A stretch of 64,000 bases of DNA from Metallyticus violacea (GCA_030762175.1 CM060833.1:932501-996500), one strand, 5' to 3'. Positions 1 to 12,136 are shown, counted from the stretch's first letter. The notes: generated by a model not told the origin, from the letters alone. A program made the numbers and translations.

Positions 1-189
1 AACATTTATTGCTACTTTTTTAATTAATAAAACAGCTATCAGGTAAAAATACCTATTCAAACAAATTTTTATTTCTATGGATTAGAAATACAAACTATTG
101 ACAGATAAAGAAAAAAACTGGAAATACAAGATTACATTGTTTAGTAATCAATTTTCCATGGTTATCTCAACACTCTTATCTGTGTGTCC

Positions 190-1140
190 TTAAGCTGTGA
201 TGACTTCATAATACCTGTGTGGCATGCTTCGCACCAGCCTCCTAATAAAGATTTAAGGGATTCTCTCTCTTTTTTCACTTAGTGTATTTGCAAGTTCTCC
301 CAGGTTCTGTGACACAGCAGGTCTCTCACGAACAAGTTTTCCAGCTTATCCCACAGCTGCTCAATCGGATTGAGGTCAGAAATGCATGCAAGCCAGTTCA
401 TCACCCAACTTTAGCATTCTTGCAGAACTTCTTTGGTAATTCCTGCTGTACAAGATTCAGCATTATCATGCATTAGAAGAAAATTAGGGTCCATGCCATA
501 AGCAAAGGATACAACATATTGAAGGATTATGTCATAAATGTAAACATCAACATTCATGCACTGGGGACAACAACAATCTCTGTCTGAGAGTAGTAATGCC
601 AGCCCAAACAATAATTGAACCGCCTCCAAATCTGTCATGCTCAATAATTTGTGGCTGGAGCAAGAAGTTCATCAGGACATCTCCATACATGTGTATGATC
701 ATCACAATCCGTCAAACAAAATTTTGACTTGTCTGTGAAGAGAACAGCCTTCCATGTCAAACAAGTGGTTTGAAAGGGGATTCTAGATCTTAAGCCCGAA
801 TTTCTCAGTCTGATCAGAAATCACACCTCCAATTGTTATTGGTGCAGCATTTTGTAAATATCTGGCTGTAGATTTGCATCTATGCAAATTAGAACAAGAT
901 ATCTATCCTGTACCTCTATTGTCTTATTCTTACATCCTTTTCTGGGGTTCCTCTTGTATCCACTTGTATCTATAAATCACCTCCAAACCCTATGGATGAC
1001 AGAAGGACTAACATGAAGAATCCTGGAGACTAAGCAAATGAAATGGCCTTCTTCAATCCATGCAACTGCTTGTGTGACTGATATTTCATTCAGATGTCTC
1101 ATTGATCTGTATTAGCCTCAGTGAACACAAAATAACACTT
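190..1140 (-). pseudogene. Tc1-like transposase remnant
   Basis: Read on the minus strand, broken frames give the order expected of a Tc1-family DDE transposase. An N-terminal stretch with DRYLVLICIDANLQP (near 900) is followed by WKAVLFTDKSKF (first catalytic D, near 740), then GGGSIIVWAGIT (near 620), then HDNAESC (second D, near 470), then SDLNPIEQLWDKLEN (third acidic residue, near 360), ending in a tail resembling RRLVRSMPHRYYEVI (near 225). This enzyme class cuts and pastes its own element at TA sites. Frameshifts and stops show it is dead. A possible outer terminal repeat lies near 1345-1382 (ACTGCTCAAAAAAAATTAT on the minus strand), the usual start of Tc1 elements. I could not find the opposite end. 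The catalytic order is clear; subfamily is not assigned. Confidence 0.8.
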
Positions 1141-1382
1141 TTCTACCACAGATTGCTGTTAAAACCTGTTTAAAAAAAAAGTCAAAAAGCACTCACTTTG
1201 GTTTCAACAGTTCTTGAAACTTCAATTTATTCAGAGGAAAAACTAACAAATCACAGATCTTTGTTCTAGTTTTAAAAAATACTTCAAAACATAACATCTG
1301 ACTGTCAAAAATTATAATATACTAATATTTATTTTGGGGCTTTGATTTAAACACGTGCATCTATAATTTTTTTTGAGCAGTG

Positions 1383-2337
1383 CATATTAAAAATATTTAT
1401 TACATTAATACTTGAATCATATTTTTTTATAAATGGATACTATATTGCTAATAGTGTAAGTTCATCAACCTGCCTATTTCTGACTGACACTAGCACAAGC
1501 AAGGCCTTAAAAATTGCTCCCATTTAGCTGTACTGTGCCTGCCTTGAGCCATCTTATCTATTTTTCAACTATTATTTTTAAAGCATCATTAGTTTTATGG
1601 CAAAATAATTAATACATTATATTTGGTCACAGTACAAAGTTTCATTGAACAAGGGTCTAGTTCAACTAAAACAGAATTTGGAAGAACATTATATAGTTCA
1701 GTATATTTTAAAAAGGAATTCAGTTAAATACGGACACTGCTTAAAAAATTACCCTACAGTAGCTGTCTTCTAATGATTCTGTGCCAGAGTTACAGACAAT
1801 ATCAAGGTCTTGTCTTATGACTGTAGTAGAGAAAGTGTATAAAAATTATAATAGAGTGATATGTTATTTCTCCAAATGCCAATGTTTGGTAAATGGCTTT
1901 TCAGATGCATAAATAACAGAATCATGGATACAGCAATCTCTCTGTAATCCATAAGTCTGTGGTCCACTGTATTTGATCCTCTATCAGTTCATGTTACTTG
2001 GATTTGATTTTGGCTGATGTTTCCCTTACCCTGAAAAGGTGAATACCAGACACTTTATGTACTATAAACTTATGGATGGGAGGATGGCTGGGGCAGAGCA
2101 GAATGCTTTCAGTACTTGAGTCTTACTCATAGCTGGCCTCTAGTGCCCACAACCCCAGATGGGCACCTGTACTTCTATTCCAAATGCTGGGTCAGACATT
2201 TTCAAAGCTCAAGCTGCTGTCCCACTGTACCAGTCCACCTCACCTTGACACTTTCAACTGCATAACAGAACCAACAGAATGAAATATTATGAAATGGCAG
2301 AGCGGAAAACTCATGCAATGTCCATCTCATCATATGC
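1383..2337. other. No recognised gene
   Basis: AT-rich sequence with no coding pattern, RNA gene or terminal repeat that I recognise. The more GC-balanced part at 2090-2240 could be an old repeat but shows no diagnostic motif. Confidence 0.4.
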
Positions 2338-2500
2338 CTAAGTGATCAGAGGGGGAAAAAAAAAGAAAAAAAAGAAAGAAAAAAAAACAACAACAACAAA
2401 GGTCAGGATGACCAGTCTAATGGGAATGGAACCCAGGACCTCCCAAATGTAAGTCTCAAGTGTTACAGCCTGAGCACTCTTGTTTGGTACCATAAACTTA
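2338..2500 (-). repeat. tRNA-derived SINE (family S1)
   Basis: On the minus strand a tRNA-like head runs from about 2485 to 2405: an A-box-like stretch (TGCTCAGGCTGTAACACTTG), then a B-box-like GGGTTCCATTCCC. After it come a short body and a T-rich tail (the plus strand shows an A-rich/CAACAA run at 2350-2398). RNA polymerase III box order and the low-complexity tail are typical of a SINE. It is a retroposed repeat rather than a tRNA gene because it lacks an acceptor stem. Single copy in this window. Confidence 0.65.
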
Positions 2501-3115
2501 ATCCATTTATTCATCATTTCAAAAGACCTTGGCAGTTGCCACAATGCACCCTGAGCATGGTAATGCAACATTTAGAGAGAATCAAGAGGTGAGGTATGCC
2601 GGAACTCAACCTCCAGTGCTCCTGATGCATTTTCTGAAGATATGGATGCACCCAACATTACAAGGACAATGAAGTCTTGAAGGCTGTGTTATTTTGGCAG
2701 TCCAAAACATAGCATTTTATTTAAGCACTGTTAATAAAAAAAAGTTGGCCTTAGTGCTTTGACAGCACATAAAAATAATTTAGAATATTCTAGGACATAT
2801 GGATGCATGCTTCAGTTATATTTTGTATGCATAAAAGTTCTGGTGAGTTTGACCAATGATTGTTAAGTAGCTCACTGGAGGTCTTGCATTTCTTTTGATA
2901 GAAACCTGTAGTTTGAGTAATCTCAAAACACAGTAAAATAATGGAGCACTGATGTTACATTGCATCCTTAAGTGGCAGTCAGAAAGTAATGTCTGTTCTC
3001 TTGTTTATCAAATATATACAGACTTCTCATACTGAACTGTATTCCTGCACCTTTTTACAAGGATGTTTCTTTTTAATATGTCAACGAACATCCAACTACA
3101 ACACAGACTTACTTG
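2501..3115. other. No recognised gene
   Basis: Nothing beyond AT-rich intergenic or intronic sequence is seen. Confidence 0.4.
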
Positions 3116-3119
3116 CCCA

Positions 3120-3495
3120 ATAGTGATAAGATTAAACAGTGGGTTTTAACTCCCATGTTGAAGAATTAACCAAGCAAGGAACCAACAGGCTTAAGCTTTT
3201 AAATGAGTATTTTCTCAAGAAGTCTAAAACTTATATCCAACCCACTCTGGAATATGGTAGTCAACCTGTAATTCTCTCAAGTAACAGATCGATTACTCAG
3301 AGTTAAAATTTTGGCAATAGGATAATTGCCAATGGTGCAAAGTCAACTCCCATAGCTGCAATAAAGAAAAAAACTACATTACAACCCTTAAATATCAGAC
3401 AAGAGAAGACAATCTTAGAGTCCTGAGAGTGAGTAGAGTAAAATATCAAACCTGGCCAGAGAGCTTCATTTATCAAGAACTACTAAAGTTCAGCC
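3120..3495 (+). pseudogene. LINE remnant, post-RT C-terminal region
   Basis: One plus frame reads RLKLLNEYFLKKSKTYIQP, then TLEYGSQPVILSS, and after a stop IANGAKSTPIAAI and LQPLNIRQEKTILES. The string 'YIxPxLEYGS ... ITGxxKSTPIxAM ... LxPLxxRREK' is the conserved segment between reverse transcriptase and RNase H in a widespread arthropod non-LTR family. A stop replaces part of the motif and nothing upstream is readable, so this is a decayed fragment. It may belong to the same family as the RNase H remnant at 55080-55960; only an alignment would show that. Confidence 0.55.
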
Positions 3496-5259
3496 TACTA
3501 ATATTTTTGTTAGCATTGTCTTCACATTTTAAACATGGGGATGTTTGTCCCAATCAGTACTTCTTATATTATTATGTAAATTTCTGAATAGGCAGTAATC
3601 TCACTTGAGAATAAAAACTAACATGTGCAAAAAATCATTGACCTGCATTCAGAAACTTTTGTATTCACATTAACCCTTTACATAGCTAGGATAAAACAAA
3701 TAATTAACTATCTAATCTAACTAAAATTTAAAGAAAACACATAATGCTCATATGGTAAATAATCATTATTGAATTGCCTTCAAACATAGCAAAGAATATC
3801 TGTCTTGCAATATACCATTGTCAAAATAGAAGCATGGCAGTGCTTGGTGTGACATATTAAACTAAATTGACATCACACTGTGGAAAATATGCCAATTATA
3901 TGTTCTTTCAAAACAACTAAAGGTGGGACCTACATTACTTAGGTGTAGAAATGGTAGTGAAATAATTATGTACTTTGAAAGGTGTATGAAATGAGACATA
4001 TTTCATACACCTTGTATTAAAAAGTTTGAGGAATGTGCCTAAATTCAAATTCCTTGCAATGCTAAAGAATTTAAAGAAAGAAAAAATTGAAGGCATTACT
4101 TTCTGACTCTCCCAAGATAAGTCTTTTCCTTATATAACATGAAAACTAAATGATACATCGGATAGGGTGCATCAAGAGCGGCCTCAAGTCTTGCAGCTAT
4201 AAACCTGGCACATCTTCCCAACAGAAACAGCACAATACTTATTACATCTGACTTCTATGTACACAAATACTCTACAGTATGTTTCGACATAGGCTCACTT
4301 AGTTCATAATCTTAAATCATGTACATAAAATATTAGATAATAAGGTAACTCAGAATTGTCATATGTTGTAACAAACTTTTCAGCAATCATCAATGCAATT
4401 TAGTGCTCTCTCAATAAATAAATAAATAAATATAATTTTCACTGAAGATAAATTTCAATTGTTTAATTATATAATTGCAAATTGGGAAATAAGGCAGATA
4501 AACAGACATTAGCTGTACTTGAAACATTATCTGCAGTAGATTGAGCTACAAGGTCTTGTATGACGTTCAGTGCTGGTTGACGCACACTGTGATAACTAGA
4601 TTTATCCATAAATAGTGAAGAAGCTGGTGGAAGTTTAGGGAGGAGTTTAATAACTAAGCACTTTTCCCATTTGAATCCTAATTTTCTTATATGATTCTAA
4701 GCTATTCTCTTTTCACATAGTGAGATGATAGGTATGGCTTTCCTAAAACCATAAAATTCATGAATTAAAGGTCTTATGATCCTCTGTAAATTCTACCTCT
4801 TATTATTTTTTTTTCTTTCACTCCATTTTCTTTAAAAGGAAAATAATGTAATCATCCCTTGTTCTGACAGCATCTCTGCCTTCTTTCATTTCTTTTGTTG
4901 CCAAACTTTTTAATGCACCAGTAATCAGTATCTCCAACCCCCCTCCCTCATATTTATTAAATATTGTGTAACATCACATAATTTGATGAGTCTGACCATG
5001 CAGAGAACAGTTACTCTAATACTGAAGTTCCATGGGATCATTTCTTTAGATGTCATTGAAAAATCTAAATAATTAAAATGTTCAATATATAAACTACTTA
5101 ATGTTACTAATAAAATTTTTCCCTTCACATGATTCCAAACTTTACACTTTACACTCCACAGATCGCCATACTCAAAATATGTATGAAACTCTTATAATAG
5201 ATAACTTATGTCAGTACTGCACAGTCTGCAATTGTCATACAAAGCAACAATAACTTTGT
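3496..5259. other. No recognised gene; one small hairpin
   Basis: AT-rich sequence. The only structure seen is a perfect 14 bp inverted repeat (aaggtgtatgaaat) at 3979-3992 and 4000-4013 around a 7 nt loop. A short TAAA run lies near 4415-4430. Confidence 0.4.
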
Positions 5260-5369
5260 TATTATTCTTATTCAAATAAATGTACTTACGAAGCTGTTGA
5301 CAATGGAGTGGTATATATATAACAATGTATACAGTTTTTTTCACACTAACTCCATTCACTTACTTAAAA

Positions 5370-5420
5370 TTTAGAACATATGTTTCGGGAGCGATCCCTC
5401 CCATCTCAGCCTGTTGACAA
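5370..5420 (-). ncRNA. Hammerhead-like motif, left arm of P1
   Basis: Minus strand: CTGAGATGGGAGG ... CGCTCCCGAA then the palindrome ACATATGT. The core is one base short of CTGANGA, so probably inactive. Stem II (GGGAG/CTCCC) is intact. Confidence 0.45.
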
Positions 5421-5509
5421 ACTGTTGTTAAACGTGGCGGTTGGGTCTCTTGATGTTGCCACCACAAGAACATCAAGAGTCCCAACCGCCACGTTTAACA
5501 ACAGTTTGT

Positions 5510-5560
5510 CAACAGGCTGAAGATGGGAGGGATTGCTCCCAAAACATATGTTCCAAATTT
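5510..5560 (+). ncRNA. Hammerhead-like motif, right arm of P1
   Basis: Core CTGAAGA at 5517-5523, stem II GGGAG/CTCCC, then AAA where GAA is expected, then ACATATGT. Stem I shows only a GG/CC pairing. A decayed copy. Confidence 0.45.
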
Positions 5561-5639
5561 TATGTAAGTGAATGGAGTTAGTGTGAAAAAAACTGTATAC
5601 ATTGTTATATTATTCTTATTGTTTATAATTTTTTCAATT

Positions 5640-5890
5640 AATATATTTTTCTATCTTATTTTTCCTCCCCTGCTCTATTTATCTGTTTCCACTTATTACA
5701 TTACCTTCGAGATTCAATATTTACTTTCATTACCTTACTTATCTTCTGCTTTTGAAGTACACAAATGGTTTGGAAATACAGTAATATTTTTATTACTATT
5801 TAAGTGTTTTATCTATTTCTTCTCTAGTTCTTGTTATTTTTGGCTACATTGTTCCAAGAGTTACTTTATGTTTCACATTTATTATATATA
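5640..5890 (+). repeat. Fragment of unclassified repeat R
   Basis: The block from 'tgtttccacttattacattaccttc' to 'gtgttttatctatttcttctc' matches, with many changes, 26620-26760; its last part also matches 48840-48880. Short open frames here are AT-rich and look non-coding. Confidence 0.45.
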
Positions 5891-5903
5891 GGTGTCCCAT
5901 TTA

Positions 5904-7032
5904 CAAGGGTAGGTCCATAAGTTTACGGCCTCGCCAATAAGGATTATGCCTCACAAAATCCTTATCTGGTGTCATACCTTACCTGTTAAGTAAATAATTG
6001 CAGCTATAACTTACACTTGCTTGTGTTCAGTTGTTCAAATATAGTTGCATAAAGAAGGCTCTGTGTAGAAGATTGTGACATGTTCAAAATACGGAATCCA
6101 GCTGTTATTAAGTTCTTCACAAAAGAAAGACTTGCTCCAAATGAAATTAAACAGCGATTGAAGTATGTATGGGGAAGCATCCCCCTCATATTCTACCGTA
6201 AAAGTATGGGCCAAACTTTTTCCAATGGATGGCTGAGAAAACATAGAGGTTGAAGAGTGTGCAGGTCAGCCCTTGGAGGTGCTGTCCTGAAAACATCGCT
6301 CTTGTTGAAGGAGAAATTACGTAAGACCAGTGACTCAAAGTTACAGAAATAACTGCAAGGTTCGGCTTTTCTATAGCAACAATCCTTCGAATTATTCATG
6401 AACATTTAAACATTAAGGTTAGTGCAAAATGGGTGCCCAGACTTCTTTTCTCTGTCCAAAAGCAGGCAGCAATGAATCATCTGTTGTCAGGGATTTTTGG
6501 AGCTCTGCCGTGGCAACGAGAGGGGAGTTCTGCTGCAAACCATTGTTACAGGAGATGAAACTATGGTCCTCTACTATCATCTCTTGTCCAAAAGAGAATC
6601 AATGGAGTGGCAGGTGTAAACCTGGCGAAGCACCACCTCTAATGACCAAGGTCACTCAGTCAACCAAGATCATGGCCAGAATCTTTTGGGACTGTGAAGG
6701 AATACTCTTCATTATCTTCAAGGACAGGAACACCACAGCAAATGGGTGTTACATGCTTCCATCAAAGAGAAAAGGCGAGAAAGCAGAGTTGTGTGCACCT
6801 TCTTCATAACAACATGCACACAGCTCTTGTTGCACACGAAGTGATGGATGCTGTTTATGCCCATTTTGCAGACAAAACTTTTGATTATTTTGGGGAGAGG
6901 ATTGAAATGTTAATTCAAAGATGTGAGAAGTGCATTGTAATAAAGGGTAACTATATTAAAAAATAAGATATAGTTTTTGTCATTATCATACCTAGAAAAT
7001 GGCTAGGCCGGAAGCTTATGGACCTATCCTCA
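5904..7032 (+). mobile_element. mariner element with terminal inverted repeats
   Basis: Imperfect 27 bp inverted repeats at 5904-5930 and 7006-7032 share taggtccataag and end in cggcc on the inner side. Each is flanked by a TA dinucleotide (5902-5903, 7033-7034), the mariner target site. The 1.1 kb length is normal for mariner. It contains the transposase remnant at 6025-6965. Confidence 0.75.
6025..6965 (+). pseudogene. mariner transposase, frameshifted
   Basis: Several plus frames together give mariner order: an N-terminal helix-turn-helix piece (FFTKERLAPNEIKQRLKYVW near 6110), IVTGDETMVLYYHLLSKRES near 6545 with the first catalytic D and the family hallmark 'TGDE', SMEWQ, a stretch matching 'MARIFWDCEGIL' near 6680, a degraded second catalytic site (LHNNMHTA for the usual HDNAxxH, near 6812), and a tail IEMLIQRCEKCIVIKGNYIKK. 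At least three frameshifts are needed to join these, so the gene is dead. Its position inside matching terminal repeats confirms the assignment. Confidence 0.8.
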
Positions 7033-8216
7033 TATCTTGCTCACTTAAAATAACAATTTTCTGGTGCTTAAATGTAAAATTGTTTTAAACAAAATTTTTT
7101 ATCATCATGGGGGAGTGAATTATACTTTTTTTGTATCTCCATTAATGCAGAAGATACAACTTCATTTTTTTTAAATGATACCATTACACTTTATTCAAGA
7201 ATACATTTATCCTTACTTTGATTTAAAGTAAAACACTAAAAATCATGTCGTCACATTAAAACTTTCTTTAAGTTTCACAAACACACTTATAAAAGTAATT
7301 TTGGAAAGTTTGTGAAGTTTTTTAAGTTTTTGAAACTTAAAGAGAGTTTTAATGTGACGACATGATTTTTAGTGTTTTACTTTAAATCAAAATAAGATTA
7401 ACAAAAGTTTCACTGTGTGGATTCCCAAATTCCGTAAACATAAATACATTTATCCTGTCTAAGAGCTATTCAAAAATGTATCACACTACCATTTTTGTCA
7501 AGAAAACAGTAGATGTACAAATGTTATTGAAGAAACCAAACTCTTTAATGCCTTCTTTCTACAAATTACTTAAGACAATGTACAGTTTTTTTAAATTGAT
7601 TTCCAATTCATTAAACACAGGTCTCTGAGAGGGAAGTGGAGGTAGGTAACCCATTTCCCTCACCCCTCAAATTGTTGTTGCTTTAGTTTATGTACCATGT
7701 ACTGTAGTCATTTATCAGAGTATGTTAATATTGCATTGAGCTATTTTGATATAATTTTTCTTGTGTAAAGGTATAAAAATAAAAGATGCACACACATGAA
7801 GAGAAAATAGAAATGCTGATGATCTACAGAGAATATATGTTGGCAAATAGTTTATTCCATTTCATTATTAGATAGGTTAAATGATTTAGTTAAACAAATG
7901 CACTGTAGTGTTGTTAAATAAAAGAAGTATGCATTTATTATTTCCATATCTACTGTTTTCTCTACTAAAATCATACAGTATGATGCATTTATGAATAGCT
8001 CTTAGAAAGGGTAAGTGCATTCTTGAATAACAAGTACATAGTGCCATTAAAAAAAAAAATGAAGTTCTATCCTGTATTTCCTTTATTAATGGATACAAAA
8101 AAGTATATCCTAAGAAAGAATTCCCTCATGATGTTAAAAAAAAAAAATCTGTTTGAAACAATTATTCATTTGACACATTAGAAAAAGTTATTTTGGGTGA
8201 GCAAGATATTTGGGAC
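7026..8216. repeat. Long-inverted-repeat DNA element, non-coding
   Basis: The segment 7026-7212 reappears inverted at about 8010-8216. Matching pieces include atatcttgctcac, a long A/T run beside gaagt, and catgatg beside a homopolymer run. Divergence is substantial, with indels. The interior has no readable gene. Arm length (~190 bp) and overall ~1.2 kb suggest a non-autonomous foldback DNA transposon. The left arm touches the mariner end at 7032, so one boundary may be shared by chance or one element may have inserted beside the other. PLE P2 sits just inside the left arm. Confidence 0.55.
7213..7442. mobile_element. Palindromic PLE insertion P2
   Basis: A perfect 13 bp direct repeat (aatacatttatcc) at 7200-7212 and 7443-7455 bounds an inverted pair of pLTR ends: 7220-7283 and 7324-7388 share aatcatgtcgtcacattaaa in opposite orientation. 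The same sequence ends PLE copies near 40060-40120 and 33320-33395, where it follows Penelope endonuclease sequence. A stop-gap of about 40 nt separates the arms. The right end is tttcactgtg..., as in other PLE copies. Confidence 0.7.
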
Positions 8217-8782
8217 AACCTTATGAATACAGAAATATATAATTGTTTTCTCATTTTATAGCAACAGGTTTTAACTCAGAAGAAAAGCTAACTTGTTTAC
8301 ATCACAAACCGTTACACATTATTTGAAAAGTAATAAATATATAACACCTTTTACATTACCTTCGAAATAAACAAAATGTTGTTTCTGTAAAGTTCTAAAC
8401 ATAAAATAAATATGGTCATATGAACAAGCATCCTCAGCAATGCATTCAAATTAAAAAAAAAATAATCTTCCATATTAAAAGTTTTTACATCTTCCTTGTA
8501 TTAAAATAAAATTAACCATAATACATACAAATTCATTCATTTTCATTTAAAAAACAAAAATGAATTTGTAATGCTCTATATAAGCTCTAGAATTTTAAAA
8601 CCCTGGTCTTCCATTTGTACAGCAGCATCGTTAAACAATCTTTCTATGTATATTTTTGAGCTGATCAATGGTTGAGTTATGTGCACAACATTGGTTTTAC
8701 ATAACTAAATGAGATGTATAAAATATAGTAAACTTTTGTAACAGTGATGTCATGTAAATGAGATGTGTTTTACTTAATGAAT
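8217..8782. other. No recognised gene
   Basis: AT-rich sequence with no coding or repeat signal that I recognise. Confidence 0.4.
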
Positions 8783-8795
8783 AATATATCTGTTG

Positions 8796-8964
8796 AATTA
8801 AATGTACTTACGAAGCTGTTGACAATGGAGTGGTATATATATAAACAATCTATACAGTTTTTTCACACTAACTCCATTCACTTACATAAAATTTGGACAT
8901 ATGTTTCGGGAGTGAATGTATGTGAATGGAGTTAGTGTGAAAAAAACTGTATACATTGTTTATA
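8796..8964. mobile_element. Palindromic PLE insertion P3
   Basis: The shortest of the PLE palindromes, about 169 bp, between perfect 13 bp direct repeats (aatatatctgttg) at 8783-8795 and 8965-8977. The arms are about 70 and 45 bp, and only the left keeps the ACATATGT-GAA part of the ribozyme motif (8892-8910, minus strand). The left terminus (tgtacttacgaagctgttgac) is the same as in P1. Confidence 0.7.
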
Positions 8965-8977
8965 AATATATCTGTTG

Positions 8978-9278
8978 CTCAATACAATGTGAAATGTTTT
9001 ATATGAGGATCGTTAAAAATAGCTGCACATTTTTTCTGAATATATTTATTCCAAATGGCTGAAATTTGATAATAATAATAATATAATTCTGAAAAGAATG
9101 TTCATACAATTTTTTGGTTTTATCCATCCAAGATGTGTCAACATAAATGAAAGTTTCTTTTACATACACTATTTTTCTGCAGTCTCCATCAACTTTACAG
9201 TTTTACTGCAGCATGAAATATAAGCATTTATTTCTTGCTAGTACCAGTTCTTGTCTTGAGTGCATCTTACTGCATCAG
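8978..9278. other. No recognised gene
   Basis: AT-rich; a short (AAT)n run near 9070. No gene seen. Confidence 0.4.
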
Positions 9279-11890
9279 TTAACCTGTTACCCCATGGTCA
9301 TTTAAACCCTGTATTGACTGTTCCCAGATACCCAATAAACATATCTAGGCATTTAAATGGCCTGCAATTTATATTTCTGCATTGCAGAACAAACATTTAT
9401 ATTTTGTTTATTTTTATCACATTTTAATGAAACAAAAACTAAATTAAAGGAGATTAAATGCAGTATGAGCTAACTGCTACAAGTATTACTGTATTTATTT
9501 GCAAATGCAAAAAAAAGAACTTTTAACTTTGGAATGCACTTTACACATCTTTGCAATTTGCAGAGTTAAAAGAGTTCTCTACTTTTTTCTCTTGAACATT
9601 ACCATCATTCAACACTCTTGTTTAGCATTGCAAGCTCTAAGCTCTCTGTTCATAGCTGAGCCACCACACAACATGTAATAAACATTGTAAGGGGAGAAGT
9701 TTGACGTAACACAAACAAGCTGCACACATGCTTCTTATCCAAAACTATAGGTTTTTATACACATGTACATGTGTGGCTTTTTAGACAAGGTTGAATCATA
9801 TGATTGCATTTGCATGACACAATTAGCAAATAGGCTTAGACAGTTATAAGTTTTTTGAATGATTGAGTCGAATTTGTAACACATCACTAATAGTTTAAAA
9901 AAGGAAAACTAAGTTTCTGGAGCTAATCACTCTCATCTTCATTTCTAGATATTAAACATCACTGTTACAAAAGCCCACCATATTTAACTTAGATTGTTAG
10001 GCTCAAGTCAGCTATCAATTTTCAGCTGCTGAGATAGATAAATAATCAACTTGATACTGGCATCTGTTCTTGGTATATGTTTGGGTTTGTTTATTGAGAA
10101 TATTTTCATTTCAGCTAAATACTAATGATGCAGTGTTCACTTGGCAAGGAATTACAAAGTTATATTCCCAGTTTGAATCATGGTTTCAACTAGTGTTCAT
10201 TTAGAAGTTTGTTCCTGCAGGTATTAGTGCAGAGACAGGGTTATGGAGTTCCAAAAACCATTGTGCCACAAAAAGATATATTTTTTGGAGTATAACCTGT
10301 GGTGTACAGTGTACAGTCTCACCCACAGCCTGCAAGTGACAACCAACCATAGTTTTTTCCTGCAGATTTAGTAGCTGTCATAGTTACTGGAACAAATGTA
10401 TATGAGCTTAAAGTGCATGAAGATCGGGCCCCAGAAGGCAAATTAGGACATAGGATACAGAACTGGTCAGATATAACACAAAGTGAGATTTACAGGCTAC
10501 TTGGCATAATTATTCTCATGGGTGTTATTCGAAAACCTACATTAGACATGTAGATGACATGCTAGCAACTCCCATTTTCTGGAAGATGCATGTCAAACAA
10601 CAGGTTCATCTATATTATGGCTTCTTTATTTCACCAGCACAGAAAACATAAGTGATAAATTACACAAAATTAGGTCTATTTTTGATTACTTTATTTCAAC
10701 ATTGAAAGAATATTGCATTCCTGGTGAAAATGTCACTGTTGATAAAAGCTTGATGCTCTGGAAGAGCCACTTGGGTTGGAAGCAATATATCAGATAAAAA
10801 AGAGCCAGATTTGGCATAAAACCTTTTGATTTTAGTGAAAGTAAATTAGAGTATGCCCACAATAGCTGTATTTACACTGACAAAGAGACTGACAATACAG
10901 GAGAAAAAGACTTGGGGTTATCTGGCCCCATGGTCATGCACCTTATGGAACCTGTGCCTAATCAGGGTAGGACTGTAGACAGCTGGTATAGCCCCTTTAA
11001 GTGATTTGTTTTATATAAAAGAATGACAAATGCCATTGGAAAAGTGCGTTTAAATTGTATTGAATTGCCAAGATATACAGGCTCTAAAGAGAGGGGAAGT
11101 GGAGGTACAACAGCTTCCACCTTTGACTTATGTTGCTTGGCATGGAGAAGGGTAATTAAGATTTTAATTTCATTTCCAAAATATTGATGAATGATACAGG
11201 AAAGCTAGAGGCTAAAACCAAAACGACCATTTTCAAGCCTGATATTATACATGAATGCAATATGCATATTGGTGGTGTTGATTTAGTGAATCAGGTATTG
11301 CAGGCATATCTCTCTTTACAAAAAACTGTAAAATGGCACAAAAGCTATTTTTTCACATGTTGGATGTCACCATTTACAATTGTTTGGTAGTTTGGAGAGC
11401 TCTAAACCCCCCAAAAAACAATGACATCTGGATTTTTGTTTATCAATTTCTCGCAGCCTAATTGCAAGCTACCAAATTCAAAGGCTTGTACACAAAGAGG
11501 GTAGAAAGTCTAAAACCCCTGCCACCCTCAGACTGACAGAAAAATATTTTCCGGAAAGGATACTGTCTACAGAAAAATAGTTGTGTCAGTTTCGGAACTA
11601 TGTGGTATGTCGCAAAAGGGGAACATGCAAGGAAACCGACATGATTTGTGGTGACTGCAGAAATGTGCCCTTATGTCACTACTACCCATGCTTTGAGGTG
11701 TATCATTCAAAATACAACTTTCAAAGGTAAGATTGAACTATTTTATAAAATTTATTTAAGTTTATTATTTAAAGAAATGTAAAAACAATTATGGATTGAA
11801 AATCAATTGGAGCAGATATGTATACATGTCCATGTTGCTCGGGCTCAGTTTACTCAGATGTCTGTACATGTCCACATCTGAGATAAGGTT
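9279..11890 (+). mobile_element. piggyBac-like element, copy 1
   Basis: The left end begins with TTAA (9279-9282) followed by CCTGTT, as in copy 2 at 15860, which supports the boundary: piggyBac elements insert at TTAA. The leader 9283-9510 matches 15864-16190 without the ~99 bp ribozyme mini-element present there, so copy 1 holds the empty site (9481-9487). A 560 bp stretch (about 9515-10075) has no counterpart in copy 2. The transposase remnant follows at 10384-11735. The right end is not resolved; similarity to copy 2 fades near 11880. Confidence 0.6.
10384..11735 (+). pseudogene. piggyBac (PGBD4-type) transposase remnant
   Basis: Pieces in several plus frames follow piggyBac order: TNVYELKVHEDRAPEGKLG and IYRLLGIIILMGVIRKP (N-terminal part of DDE_Tnp_1_7), MSNNRF near 10590, ENVTVDKSLMLWK near 10728 (first catalytic D), GPMVMHLMEP and RTVDSWYSPF near 10925-10995 (second D), CNMHIGGVDLVNQ near 11257 (third D), WHKSYFFTCW, and a C-terminal cysteine-rich finger near 11600-11700 (VCRKRGTCKE ... 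CGDC ... LCHYYPCFEVYH). Multiple frameshifts and stops make it inactive. Confidence 0.85.
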
Positions 11891-12136
11891 AAGTTGTAAT
11901 CTTAAAAGAAGTTAGGAACAGTGAAGTTGTTACATATACAAATGAGTTAGTATTAGGTGACACTAAAACTAAAACTAAAATTTTTGGAATTGGAGGAAAA
12001 TGGTCTTTTACCGTTTTTGGACCTAAAAATATACAGGAGAAATGACATAATTTAATTCAGCATATATAGGAAACTATACATAAAGAATAACAGTTTCAAC
12101 CCTAAACCACACCAACATGCCATTATAAACAGCCTT

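Larger units (their letters stand above)
5273..5607. mobile_element. Palindromic PLE insertion P1 (two inverted pLTRs)
   Basis: Two arms of about 140 bp (roughly 5320-5461 and 5467-5609) are near-perfect inverted copies around a ~10 nt centre. The insertion is bounded by a perfect 13 bp direct repeat, tattattcttatt, at 5260-5272 and 5608-5620. Each arm carries a hammerhead-like motif. The outer left sequence (gtacttacgaagctgttgac) recurs at 8804 and, slightly changed, at 35806, where it ends elements with Penelope coding sequence. I infer a minimal non-coding PLE derivative made of two 3' ends joined tail to tail. Confidence 0.7.

Noticed and set aside
5568..5891. 107-codon hydrophobic open frame
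   Set aside because: Begins inside the PLE palindrome P1 and continues in AT-rich repeat R; composition reflects T-richness, not a membrane protein.
6429..6809. 126-codon plus open frame as a gene
   Set aside because: Shadow of the mariner transposase in another frame; the catalytic TGDE motif is read in the adjacent frame.
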